A stretch of 64,000 nt of DNA from Schistosoma mansoni (GCF_000237925.1 NW_017386072.1:62001-126000), one strand, 5' to 3'. Shown: positions 47,201-61,900, counted from the first letter of the stretch. Program-made: numbers and translations. The notes: generated from the sequence alone by a model not told the origin.

Positions 47201-50200
47201 ATATAGTTGAGATCATGAGTCAATTGAAGCTAGACCACCATGAAAAACCTGGAAGCACTGGACGGCCGTTTCGTCCTATAGTGGCACTCCTCAGTGGCAG
47301 TGCGCATCCACGATCCCGCCCCGCGAGATTCAAACCCAGGACCTACCAGTCTCGCGCCAGAGCACTTAACCGATAGACCACTGAGCCGGCATCCAACAGT
47401 GGCTTAAGTCAATAAGAAGCCAGTGTCTATAAATCTCAACTTCATTGGTGATGACGTCACAAACACAATTAACAGGAGACTTAACACTGCATTAGTCAGA
47501 AGTTAACCGGCAGTCAAAGTATAGATTCTGGATAAAACATGTTCAATAACCTAATCAAATGTCGAAAAGCACCCCTTTCATGTTACAGCCAACTGTATTT
47601 ATAAATTTACATGTACCTGCCAAAGCAGCTACATTGGTTGAACAGAAAGGAGGGCATATCTTAGATTTCTTGAACATGTTTCAAAAAGCCTCAGAACAAG
47701 AGAAAGAACGACTCTAAACAGTGCAATTACTAAACATCTCCTCATACAAGACACCAAGTCAAAGTGATTAGTAAGCAGCCAAACTCCAGTACTATAAAGT
47801 TTGCTGAAGCCGTTTCTATCAGGCGTCAAAAACCTGACTTATGTGTTCAAAAGATGGTTATTAATATTTCCTTGCCTTGGTGACAAATATTCTTTCGTTG
47901 CATCTTAAATTTTTTAAACTCTTTCTTGCATTTATTACATCAGTGAGTTTTATTTCAACTATCTTCCAGATTAATAATCTTATTTTATTTACTGAGCTCT
48001 ACTCATTTTATTCTTATCAGCGTTTACTCATTATGTAATCACCTGTTTCTGGCCGTTTGAACTGTTGTTACAATCAATGTTGTAGAATTTTCTTCTACAT
48101 AAGGTACATATACACTATTGCTATACTATACTAATGTGTCTTCAATATAACTTCCAACTAAACGCTTTGATGTAAGTAATTTAAATTCATTATGTAATTA
48201 TGATTTTAAATATCACAGGTTGTAAGCAGCTGACAAGAACCGACGAAATAAGATGAATTCATGCTACTCTGTTAGAATCTTTGTTCTTGATCTTTTTAAA
48301 ATGATAAAGGGAACAATGTGTAATACTGCCAATATAACAGATAGATGGGCGCTGCTGAGGAGTCCCATACTGGGACGAAACAGTCGTCAAGTAATTCTAG
48401 GTCCTTAGTGGTAGTCTAGCTTAGATTGACTCTTGAATTCAACTCTGAACATAGAAAAATCTCTTCAAATCTTTGTACTGATATGACAGATACACTAAAA
48501 ATTTACATGTACATATATATTTTCAAGGCTTATTTCATTTGGGTGCAGTAACCTTCAGAGAAGTCGTTTTGTTATGAGTATTGTAAAATTTATCATCTCT
48601 TCACGTTAAATCTCACCATTATTTGAGCTATAACAATATGAACTGAGAGGAGGTGAAGAATTATTGAAGAAATGACGACACTGAACAACTGATTTTAGTT
48701 TGACTCGCAATTCGTTGTCAATTCTCACATACGGCATCATACGGAATAGTAACTAAAAAGTTTCAGATCTTGTAACAATTACTATAATATTTAGTTACTA
48801 AGTTTATATTATGTTATATCATATTTAAAACAAACAAACAAACAGATGCTTAAGTAAATTCACAACAAAAATCACTTGAACCCTATTTTCTCAAAATACT
48901 AATGACTTCAGTAATGTTGAAGCCTTTTACAGATCTTCAATCACTTAAAAAAAGTCATGTATTAACCAAATACAAAAAATGGAACACATGAAGGAAGAAC
49001 CAATACTTTTCTTGATTGACTCACTTTTCTTTGCCATTAACGTTGTTATTGATCCGTTTATTTTCAGGTAAAGAATTGACTTGATTAGGTTGTAACTGTC
49101 GAAGGATACTAAAGAACAGGAAGAAACGAGAAAAGTAATAATTCAACACTTTGTACCGTTAATTATAATCAATATTACAAAGTTTTGTGAATTACTGTCG
49201 AATTCAGAGTTTCGCATTACGAACTGAATTTGGTCAGACAGCCATTTGAAAATCAGGGACAACTATTTCATTTTAATATAAAACTGAATTGTCAGATGTA
49301 AGCATCCATGACCGTACCAGGTATTGAACTTAGAATTCTTAGGCCTTTCAGTAAACGCTTAACTTTCACGCCGCTAAATTGGCATCCAATGGTTTGCATT
49401 ATGAAATTCAGTTAATTTGTGATATCGTACAACTAACATTCATTTTCATTGGAGATATTTGTCTCATGGGTGATATGGTTGAACGCCACTGAACATAACT
49501 TCTTGATACACAACTTTAGGACTTAATACTTTAAGTTAGTCATTACTAAGTATAATAATTATGAGGCTAATCAGAGTAGGAAACAATATTGTGCACTTGT
49601 AAAAATATCACTGATCAATTAATATATTCAATAAATCGAACAGTTAGATTTACAACTTCTAATAGTAATAAGAGAAAAGTAATAATTATTTTGAAACAAA
49701 AAAGTACTTTAATAATTTTCATAGGGTACACTTTACGGATCAAGAAATACTTATAAACAATGGAGGTGGAGTTGGAAATGGTCGAAAGGGAATCATGGAC
49801 CTATGTTTCGGGTTGGTTGGGACTTGTCGACAAGATATATATGAAATCTCAAGAGAATCTAGGGGTTTCCTGCCGACAATCTTTAACCAATTAAAATCAA
49901 AATATAGTGCAAGCGATGTCGATTCGTTGGTAGATACTTTCCAACTTGATAGATAGAATTCAACCTAAAGTAAGGACTATACAAACAAGGATGTGAAACT
50001 AACAGAACATTCAATTATATATAAGCATTGAAACATACTTGTTTAGTTAATTATGAGAGAAACGCCAAAATTGATTATTAAGTACTTAAAATAACCAAAT
50101 ATATACCTATTCCCTAGATGATAGCGAAATACAAAGTACATATTCTAAGGATGTTATCTATTCTTAGCAAATCTTTATTTCCTAAGGCGAAGGTAGCGTA

Positions 50201-53200
50201 GAATCACTTTAACTCTATTAGTTAACAGATAAGGAGATTGATCCCCATTTAGAAATTATTAGAGACAAGGGTATATTTGTTATTTTAAATGAAGAACCTT
50301 CTTACTAAAATGTTTATATTTACTAAAACGATCATGATTAAACATTTCTGAGAAAAACTTAAAGAACGGAGCAATGGTTAAAATAATTGATTTTCAAGCA
50401 TTTAAATTTGTAAGCTCAAAAACCTATTCTACCTTCTTCGGTACGGGGAGTTGGGTAGTTAATCACTTTTAACAAAATGGAATTTGGTGTATATGTGCAT
50501 CGACACAGCAAGGTAAACCTATCAAGACAAATGCCAGAGTAGTAGTATCTTTTGTGCTGGTAGCAGAAAAGATCAAGAATAAACAATATGATTCAATAAG
50601 AAAGGATAAATATGAGAAATAAAAAGTATAACATCGTTTCCAAATCCAAGATCTGAAGGGAGACAATAAGTGAATACATCTTAGCGATTATAACCAATTT
50701 TAAGTCCTCCCACCCAATGTCTACAACCACTGGTTATGACAATTAAGGAGAAAACCCCAGCCAGCTGGTGGTGGTCTACACCTACCAACACAACTCAGTC
50801 TAACAGCTAATGACTACAATGTATGAAGTCAATAACTAACCAGAACAGCTAGCTCTTTTTGTTATATCCGGACGAGAATAAATGTATTGTAACCGCTAGT
50901 AATTATTTACGGACTAATATTATACGAATATTCTTATTGTATGACCATTAAGAACTATATTATATGTATATTCACATTCCTCTTATTAGAAGTTTTTATT
51001 TGACTTATTTATCACTGTTATATGATTTACTATTGTCAAGTTATTCTCAATCTATTAGTCACAGTCTTCCACAATCACAGAAACGTTTCGGCTTGATTCT
51101 GTACAAATATTATTTTCTATTTTATGGTATGATGTGGTCTGTTTGGTTTGTATATAAACTATATATATTAGGAATATATGATTCATATCGCGGAGACTGC
51201 AATTGATGTTCTGAGCTTAACAGGGAAGGTTAAGAGGAAAAAAAGACCAGTCAGAACTCTAAGCTACCCGTACTAGTGTATACGTCATATTAGTTTGGTC
51301 GTGTATAAGTGTGGTGTTTATATGGCCCAATGATTCTTTTGTACTTGATGACTGCTTAATTTCAAATTCTAAATACAATACATTCCTTTGTGCTCATGTA
51401 GTACTTCCTGATTAAATTGTGTTATTTCTAGGATTTCCAGTTTATACTACAATTCAAATATTCCTAATTATCACAATAAATCTGGAACTCAAAATAATTG
51501 TCAACCAACACGAAGATCAGAGTTTTCAATACAAATGTCAAGACAGTTCTACTGTATGGAGCGGAAACATGGAGAACTACGAAAGTCATCATTCAGAAGA
51601 TACAGGTGTTTATTAACAGTTGTCTACGCAAGATACTTCGGATCCGTTGGCCAGACACTATCAGCAACAAGCTATTGTGGGAGAGAACAAACCAGATTCC
51701 ATCCAGTGACGGAAGAAATCAGGAAGAAGCACTGAAAGTGGATAGGACACACATTGAGGAAATCACCCAACTGCGTCAAGGTGGAATCCTGAATGTCAAA
51801 GGAGAAGAGGAGGACCAAAGAACACATTACGCCGAGAAATGGAGACAGACATTAGAAGAATGAACAAGAATTGGATAGAACTGGAAAGGAAGGCCCAGGA
51901 CAGAGTGGGTTGGAGAATGATGGTCAGCGGCCTATGCTCCATTGGGAGTAACAGGCGTAAGTAAGTAATTAAGTAGGTAAGTAAGTAATTAATTAAGTAG
52001 GTAGGTAAGTAAGTAATTAAGTAAGTAAGCAAGTAAGTAATTAGGTAGGTAGGTAAGTAAGTGAGGAGGTAGGTAAGTAAGTAAGTAATCACAATAAGTC
52101 AATGTATCTAAATTGCCAATCGCATTACTTGATGATAATCAATATAAACTTAAGAATATAACTTCACTTGGTATTGTTTGTTTGAATCTTCCCATCGATG
52201 TTTTAGGACTGCAACTGGTCAGTCTCTAATTGGCATATGTGCATACTGTGCGTATTTCCTCGATATAGCCTTAATTCACAAGCATTGTAAGCAAAGATGG
52301 ATAGTGGCTAGCAGTGGAATCCAGGACGCGCGTTCTGCCCTATTTAGGACTCGTCAGCTGGATGTACATGCATCTCAAAGTTGATGTTCACTCTGGGACT
52401 CGAGTCCAGTACCTTTCGCCTTAAATGCCATCGTGTTATCCACTCCGCTACTGAGTCCTGATAGCCACTTGCTTGTGCAATAGAGTGAAATTTTTAAATT
52501 CAATTAGTATTGTTCGTTTGAGTCTTCCCTCTGAGATCCAGCCACATCCGGCTGACGAGTTACGAATAGGACGAAACGCGCCTTGTCCTATATCCTACTG
52601 CTAGCCACTATCCATCTTTGCTTAAGAATATAACATTTTTCGTGTATAAAAAATTATAATCAATAAGTTAGACATTAACACCGTTGGATGCCGCCTAGCT
52701 TAGTGGTCTATCGATCAAGTGCCCTGATGCGAGACTGGTAGGTCCTGTGTTCAAATCTCGCGAGGCGGGGTCGTGGATGTGCACTGCCACTGAGGAGTGC
52801 CACAATAGAACGGAACGTCCGTCCAGTGCTTCCAGGTTTTCTACGGTGGTCTAGCTTCAATTGATTCATGATTTCAAGTATATATAAAAATAAATTTATA
52901 ATAAATAATAAAATTGATTACAAATAACATACTGTAATGAATTGTTTGATATTGGATTCATTAATTTTGTAATTGAACAATTATTGATTTTAGTAATTAC
53001 ATTAGATGATATAGATATTAATGAAATTTGTTGTTTTATTGACCATATAAAAAATATTTCATGAATTTCATTAAGTATATTATAAAGTTTTATTAATAAA
53101 TTTAATTCAAAAAATAATTTTTTATTACATAATTGTTTATTTAATTTATTCATTGATATTAATTGATTTTCTAATTTGATTGATAAAATTAATTTAGCAA

Positions 53201-55867
53201 TATCCTATAATAAATAATTATAATAATAAAATTAATTAATTGATTTAATGAATTTAATGATTAATAATTAAATAAATCAATAAACCAATAAATCATTTGA
53301 CAATTAAATAGTGAAATCAATAAATAAAAATATCATAGTGAACAATGAGATTTTAAATAGATGTTATAAACAATAAGATATTGGTTAGAACTCTAGAGTT
53401 TCTTGTTATAACAGTCCTTTTACTTCTTACACGTATGTGGAACGTTAATTTACCTTAGACGAATATCTACACTAGTGTCTATTCTACAGGACTTCAACAC
53501 AACTCAGATCAAGAACACAAGATTAGCTTGACTATAACGTCAATATATTTCCACACCAAAATCCGACACAAAGAACAGTCAATCAATAACAGTCCATCAA
53601 TAAGTGTCAATACATAATAAGGATAGGGGAATATATATAACACATAACACCTGTCATCCTATCTAATGTCTGACTCATCAAGACAACCAATCATTGTCAT
53701 TCTCGCCCACACATCAATAGGGGAAAAACAAATTTTCTTTTTTGATTAATGTAAAATTTGAAAAATTCCCATATTGTGATTTGGAGTAAAATATATAAGC
53801 GGACAATATTATTTACGTTTAGATCCTTATCAGGTTTTATATTAATGTATAGCAATATTTATATGGCCCCCAAATGCCCTGGTACGGCAGAGAGTGGGGA
53901 GGGCCCGCCCTCTCTCTCTCTCTTGAAATGCTTTCACACGGTCACGCGTATACAGCCTCTGTCAGGTAAGTCTTACTCACTACCTACCTTCTCGTGGCAC
54001 CACTGTTGTTTACGAAATTGAGAGGACGAAAAGTGAATGTCGGGCGCTTTGACCGGGTTGGTAGACACACAGTATCCACCTAGGGGAGTTGGAAAACCCT
54101 GATTACGAACCAATGATGCACATGGGCTCCAGTATCCTGAGGGTACAAATGCCGTATGAATCAATTGTTGGTCACCGGCCACCATGGGACTGCATCTCCT
54201 CACGATGCCCATTGCCTTGTGGATCAGACCTTTAGGTCAAAGACTCGGGGTGTGGTCCCCTAAGAAAACCACCTGGTTCGGTCTGGGCATCTGGGAAGTA
54301 TCACAGCCCTCATCACACAAATCAAATGAGATTTGTGTGGCGCGTATATATCTGGTGCCCCCTTGTACCAATATTCATGTGTTCAAACAAAAATAAAAAG
54401 TTTATGAGCCAATGACAACGGTGTAATAGACTACATAACTAAACATAACAAGTACAAAGTACAAATTGGTAGTGTGATGACAGGTGTACTAGTTGTGAAT
54501 TACACAGCGCTATCACTTTAAAAAAAAAGAAAATCATACATTAAATACATAATTTATACATCTTCTTCCAGTTGTCCTTAACATATTTCATGATTCTTCC
54601 AATTCAGTCCTTATTCTAATTGCTCTCTGTTTCCTGTTTTTGTTCTGCTCAATTCAATCTTATGCTAATAGGAATTCCATTTTCGGATGCTGATACATAC
54701 CTACTTATATCTATCGACATAAGTAACATATACCATAATACTACTATTTGATAACTGTTACGTAATGTTTAAATTTCTAAAAACACCACTGAATTATATC
54801 TTTATTGTATGTTGAAATTAAAATTGGAAATAATCCCACAGATGGAAATCTAAATAATGCTAACATTTGGTTCGAAGAATTGCTACACACTTTTTCAAGG
54901 AAAGAAAATTCATCAAAATCTAATACGTTTTGATTTTGATTAATAATATGGTAACTTGATCATGTTTTATACATAACATCTCAGCAATTTTCAGATTTAT
55001 CACCAGTAGAATTGAGTGAAGTGAAGTAGAGTAGATAAGTGCTTAGTTGATAAGATATTGTCATGAAATGAAGAATAATCAAATTGAGTTCATGTTTTTT
55101 GATGGTATTGTTCAACTCAATGGTTTGAGACAGTATCAGATATATCTCGAAATAGAAGTCAACAGCATAATCCAACTGAAGGAAATTTATTTTGATAGTA
55201 TTTTCCCAATGTAAATTGTACCATTTTCTGTGAGTTTTTCTCTTTCATTTTTTTCATAGTATTGTCCCTTGAATTTATATGACAAAGTCCTAGTTGTATT
55301 ATTTATATTAAATGAACATGTAAACTTTTACAAAGTACGGACAATAATCACACAAAGTCTCAAACAAACAGCCGTTAGTAAAATTGTTATGACTTTATAA
55401 AAGAAGGACGTTGCCAATTCGTTATGATTTCATGTCCGGCTTTTATCATGTGAATTATTCACCAATCGAAATACGACTTTTCTAATTTTAACACTGTGCC
55501 AAATCAATGACGTTCAACTGGTATGAGCAGTCTAGCATCCTTATTGGTCCCTTGTCCGCCTAGCCCTTCTAATTGAGTCCAGGACACCAATGTAAGCTTC
55601 TGCTATGTGAATCTATGAGAATCATTTATTTCAAGCATACTCGTTTTATATACCAGACAGAAAGACCGCATCACACCATAAAATAGAAAATAATATTTGT
55701 ACAAGATCAAACCAAATGTGGCTGTGAACGTGGGATATAGTAATCAATAAACTGAATATAATTTAGGGACAGTAATTCGTATGTTAATAATCCATAGATC
55801 AAAATGAAGCTTATAGTAAGATGAATATAGACATGCATAATCTAACTACTCAATAGTTAAACAATAA

Positions 55868-55920
<53 letters not shown>

Positions 55921-58900
55921 AATAGTCCATTAATAGATCCTGGAAGTTACCTGTACTTACGTATTCACTAGGATATAACAAAAATACCTGTTTCTAACCA
56001 GCTTGAATTCAAAGGGGAAGAGATATCAGGTAGAATTGATAAAAAGATTAAAAAAGCTTTAAAAAGATGCTTCCGTGCAACCCAACTATCTTTAATGCAT
56101 AACCCGAGGTGTTCCTTTAACTGATCAAAAGTAGACCAATACTTTTCTTAGATCACCCTCAAATATATTTCTATGAATTTATATGTACTTGCGACAGAAA
56201 ATACACAGTAAGAATTGTAAGAAGGGCATCTACAAGGTTTTCCGAACATATTCCCCAAAAGTTGTGTTTAAAAGGAAAGAGAGTATACATAAGTGAAATT
56301 ACTAGACATTTAATGGATAGCAGAGACAAATTAGAGACTACACAGGTGTTTAAAATAATAGACAGGCAACGAACATCACTTCAACCCTACTTACAAAGGC
56401 CACTGTCATTAGCTTTTAACCTAACCTTTATGTCCAGAAAGTGTGGTACACCTTCCACTGCCATGATAGGTTAGCTATATTATTTCGACATTTGTCAGTT
56501 ATATTACCGCTTTATTGTAGTTCAAAAATTAAAATATGGAAAATCCCACTGACATTCACTCAAGACTTTAATGTTATGTCAAATAGGTTCCTTGTTTATT
56601 ACTTATTCGGTAACAGCTTGTTTCCATTCATCATATATTTGATAAACAAATTACAATTTCTCCATCATTTTCTATGATTTCATCTCCAATACATGAAATA
56701 CTAATCGATCTTAACTGTTATGTTAAATATATTGTTTCGCTTTCTTGTTTCTTATGTCATTTCGAAATAAACTTTATGGATTATAGTATGTAAAGGAAAA
56801 ATGTTTTCTAATAATAATATTACTAATGCAACTTCCCATTGATGTTTAGAACTGCAATTGATCAGTCTCCTATTGGCATATGTGCATCCTGTGCAGATTG
56901 ACTCGATATTGCCTTCAGTCACAAGCATTATAAGCAGAGATGGATAGTGGTTAGCGGTGGAATCCAAAAAGCGCGTTTCGTCCAATTTGAGACTCGTCCT
57001 AGATTCTACTCCTACCCATCATCTATCACTGCTTACAATGCTTGTAATTTAAAGCAATATAGAGGCGATCCGTACAGGATGCACATATGACAATAAGCAA
57101 CTGATCAATTGAAGTCCTAAACATCAATGAGAAGATACAAACACACAAAACAAAATGAATTTAAAATTGCTAGTATAAATTTGGGTCGTTTGCAGCTGAT
57201 GAGAAGCCTTGAAATATAATAAATTTATGTCATTCTGCAACTCTTGTCTTTATGTAAAATTGTAGGATTTGTATCACTTATCGATATTGGATATGAAAGG
57301 GGAAAAAAACTATGGTTAAACAATGATAAATTTGATTTTAATTTGTATTTGTTTGCTAATTACATATACACATCAAATCATTCTATGTAACGTGTTAGCG
57401 GGAAATAAACCGGCTTCTAGATGCTTCTCCAATAATCTGCCAGAGCTGATTGGTTTAGAATTAGCCAATCAGCGTGCGCCGTCACGATCATGCACATAAC
57501 ATACCTTAACCCAGTTTATTTCTCGCTTGCATAACGTGCAAAATGAGCAAACATGTACAGAATAGTCAACTTAATACACGGAGATAGGATAACTCACATG
57601 TAAGATCACACAGGTGATGTATGTCAAAAGAATGAACATTTACGGTGAGATTCGATTGGTGAAACTATTGAATTATAATAATAACTAACAAGTATCTAAT
57701 GATTAGAGGATGAGTGACCTTTTATTTGCAAATACACAGACACACACAAACTCTTATTGTTAATATTCACATTATATAGTCTAGTATTATAACCTTTCGA
57801 TTACATCATCACGTTTATTCAATGTTCATAAATATCTTCACGGAACTAACACTTAAAAAAACGCTCTTTATGGATATGTATACGATGGAGAATGATTGTG
57901 GGCGGCCTATTCTCCTCAATGAGGAGTAACAGGCGTAAGTAAGTAAGTAAGCAATACGATTTGCACAACATGATAAGGAAAAAAAATTGTTGAAAAAGGA
58001 GATCGTTTCGTTGAATGTCATGTTTTTTAATCAGGTTAAAATCAGATAATAAATGAAAAATTGCATAGTATGAAATTATTTTCTTTACACTTACTTTTAC
58101 AGAACGTATTAAATCATGAACTTTGGGTGTAGCTAATAGTTGTCTAATAAGTCGACCACGAAATACAGCGGAAAGAATTGTGAAACCATGAATAATACAA
58201 GGATTTTTACACTAGAAATAAAAATATACATACATTTTGATTAGAAAGTATATACAACAAAATGAGTAGTAGGGTGATAATATTTTGTAAAATTTGATAT
58301 TATTTTACATTCGAAAATGTCTATTGAATTTAGAACACTGATTGTTAGGTATGAACTGATAGTTTAAGTAGACCTACCTAATAGCCAATTAGATTAACTA
58401 TAGCGGCCTGTCTGTTTATTCGTTTTTTGACATACAAATTCAGTGCCAACTATAATCCACTAAATGGAAAACTTTGAATATGCCTTTTTTCAAGTATATA
58501 AGACTCCTTAGACTGGGGAGAAAGTACTATTGTGAAGTGGAAACACAGTGACATGAATGCAAAGATACGTGAGGGGCTAGGTTTTTCTGATATGAATTGT
58601 GTTGACATTGTTTTTTGTTTGTTTTAGGTTAAATCTTAGGTAAATCATACTATCAGTAATGGACGCGGAATATTATGTACTTTTGTAGCGTATAGATAAC
58701 TAATTAAACTTGGATCAGACCGTTGTGTTGCTATCTATAATTGTCGACTCATTAACGAATTAAAATACAAACTGAAAGGAAGCTCTTTGGAGTAACTTTG
58801 AAAACTATTTACGAAATTACAAACGGGTCTGAGGAAATTATTTATTTATTTAAACACATAAATATTGGTACAAAGGAGCACCAGATATATATGCGCCGCA

Positions 58901-61900
58901 CAAATCTCATTTCATTTGTGTGTGGGCTGTGATACTGCTCAGGTGCCCAAACCGAAGCACGTGGTTTTATTTGGAGGCCACACCCGGAGCCTTTGACCTA
59001 AAGATCTGATCCACAAGGCAGTGGAGCATCGTAAGGAGATGCAGTCCCATGACAGCCGGTGACCAACAATTGATTCATACGCCTTTTGTTCCCTCAGGAT
59101 ACTGGAGCCTATGTGCATCATTGGTTTGAAAGTCGGGGTTTTCCAACTCCCTAGGTGGACGCGCCGTACCCACCAACCCGGTCAAAGCGCCAGACATTCG
59201 CTTTTCGTCCTCTCAATTTCGTAAACGACAGTAATGCTACGAGAAGATAGTGAGTAGGATTTCCCTGGCAGAGGCTATATACGCGTGGCCATGTGAGAGC
59301 ATTTCGAGAGGGAGAGCGGACTCTCCCCACTCTCGGCCGTACCAGGGCGGACTTAAAATCATATAGGCGAGTCTACGTATTGATTTTGAGATCAAAAAGA
59401 TGATTATTAACCATGATCAATTCTAAGAATACATAAAAACAGTGTATGTAATTAAGTCTCGAAAATTTTCATCAGTAGATGTTTCATTTAAATTACTTGC
59501 GCACTCATTGGCTAATAAAAGCACAAAAATCGTTTTAATATTAGTTTCATTTCAGTAGTGCAGAAAAGCTCAACTATACTCTAAAACTAGAATGTACTGA
59601 AAGGAACTTGGAATAATCTATATTTTTCAAAGTCTCTACGTTGATTATAACAGCGATCTACAGAGTATCTATTTTTTTATCGTCTTTGTTGTTGTTGAGT
59701 TAATTTGATCATTATCCCAAAGCTAGTTAACAACTTATTGTACTGTTAAATATCGGTGTTACTCAATGAATGGTTGTCAGTACACTATTGTAACGCTATA
59801 CTACTTACTAGTTTCAAGTAGCATGAGATGTATTACATTTACCTCAACATCTGATATGTAATGCATCGACGAGTTCATTATCACTTAGTTCACTAACTTT
59901 TAATTCCATATTTTGATCCAATATTTTTTATTCATAATTACATTACTCATTTTCTACTCGAAAGATATTATTTTGATTGATTTATTCTTGAATGGACGAT
60001 TTATTGAACAGTACTTGTTATTGTTCAGTTTTGATTATTATTTTATTATTTAGACACATGAACATTGATACAATGAGGCATCAAATAAATATGCGCCACA
60101 CAGATTATTTGATCCGTGCGAGCGGTGAAACAGTACCTGAGAGTCCAAACCGAAGCAGTCAGTTTTGATAGTGGTCATGTACTATTTAGTTGTTCATACT
60201 CAGTTTTGTAAAATTATTAATATTTATTGATGTGAAAAACTTATTTATCAGAAGAGGTTTTGTGGAGATTTCAGTATTTTCATACTGAAATCGGTCAAGT
60301 GCTCTGGCGCGAGACTGGTAGGTCCTGAGTTCAAATCTCGCGAGGCGGGATCGTGGATGCGCACTACTGAGGAGTCCTATAATAGGACGAAACGGTCGTC
60401 CAGTGCTTCTAGGTTTCCCATGATGGTCTAACTTCAACTGACTCATGATTTCAACTATGAAATACTTATTTCTTTTTCAATTTTCCCACAGACACATTAA
60501 CTAAAACTTGGTTACCTCATGAATTCAAGGTTTATAAATTATTAGTGTTTGTTGTAATTTCTAAAGCACTACTGTACTTCTAAACAAATATCATCAGTTA
60601 GCTTCGGAATTTCTATGTTTACCTCATTTGTTCGGTCTAATTTCTTGCATAAAATCTATAAGAATGATATACAATATACAGCAAATATGTATGTATCTTT
60701 TAGTCATAACAAAGCTGTTGCAGTTTATCTCAACTCATATTGTTCCAACTTAGAAAATTAATTGAGTTACCTATATACTGTGTAACAATATAATGGCTGG
60801 AGATCGCATTACAATTTTGACATAAACAAGGTATAATTTCGAAAACGAAAGATTATTTTAGACAACCAATCAATAAGCGCAACATAATTATAAAACTAAA
60901 GTTATGTAGTGACTAAGAATGGGATTCGGGGAGGACGTTTCGTTGTATTCAAAACTTGTCAGCTGGAAGTATTTGGATACCAGTGAGAACATCAGCGTCG
61001 AGATGGAGACACATCCAGCTGACGAGTCCAGAACACAACGAAACGCCTGCCCTGTATCCAACTAATAGCCATTGTAGACACTTATAACTCAACGGAATTA
61101 TCGTGACAATCCACTCAGCATACACAAACCTCAGGAGGGACCAACCAATCGCAGTCCTAAACATCAACAACGGAAAAATACAAGTCCTTGCAACTAAAAT
61201 ACGGACAAAACGTACCAAACGTTCAATTTTCTGTTCAGACAATGGACAGCTTTGAGGATTTCCACATGGACAAGATAATGAATAATCGTTTGGATTGGTT
61301 TCATCGGTGTTAGATTTCTAAAGAGGAAAACAATTAAAAATCCAGTAAATATTAGGGTATTAGGGATTTTAGTAAGAAAAAAAGATTAGGATGATGGAGA
61401 ATATATGTAGCTGAAGATGGTGATTTGAGTGAAACTGCGTTTCCTCACTTGGGTACTGTAATATTATATTTCATGGCTTTCATAGCAAGAAAACGGTCAA
61501 TAATTTATATTCCACTTATGGTAAATGTATACCAAGATGATTTCTAAATAAAGCCTCTGGAAGTGAGTGTGATAATCCCTTTGTCTTGAAATAGTGCTAA
61601 GTAGATTTTCACAAACAATTCAATCGGTTCATTAACCAATATAATTCTATCCATCTTTGAAAAAGCTGAGATCTGATTATCCAAACCGAATATCTTATGA
61701 TATTTCAGTACTTAAGATCACCCTCTAAACACTGCATTCAATGGATTAATTCAAATAAGTTTCATTTGATTTTTCAAAACGTACGATAGTATTCATGCCC
61801 AGAGTACATAAATAGTGGTAGCAAATTTATTGGATCAGAGTTAATCACCGAAAGATTGAACAGTGTACACTTACTCCATTACCTAGTTAAAGAATAAGAA

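Larger units (their letters stand above)
52165..52625. repeat. Ribozyme SINE (type 2), inverted pair
   Basis: A minus-strand SINE (tRNA-like head about 52457-52392 with ctcagtagcggagtgg and gactcgagtccc, ribozyme 52375-52311, tail to 52165) is joined to a plus-strand ribozyme part (52500-52625). The outer parts (aagcaaagatggatagtggc and its complement) are inverted repeats. Confidence 0.7.

Noticed and set aside
51957-52090. CRISPR-like regular repeat array
   Set aside because: The unit is a four-base microsatellite without spacers, in a eukaryotic LINE tail.
51796-52092. 98-codon minus-strand frame rich in YLLTYL repeats
   Set aside because: It is the translation of the (GTAA)n tail of an RTE element.
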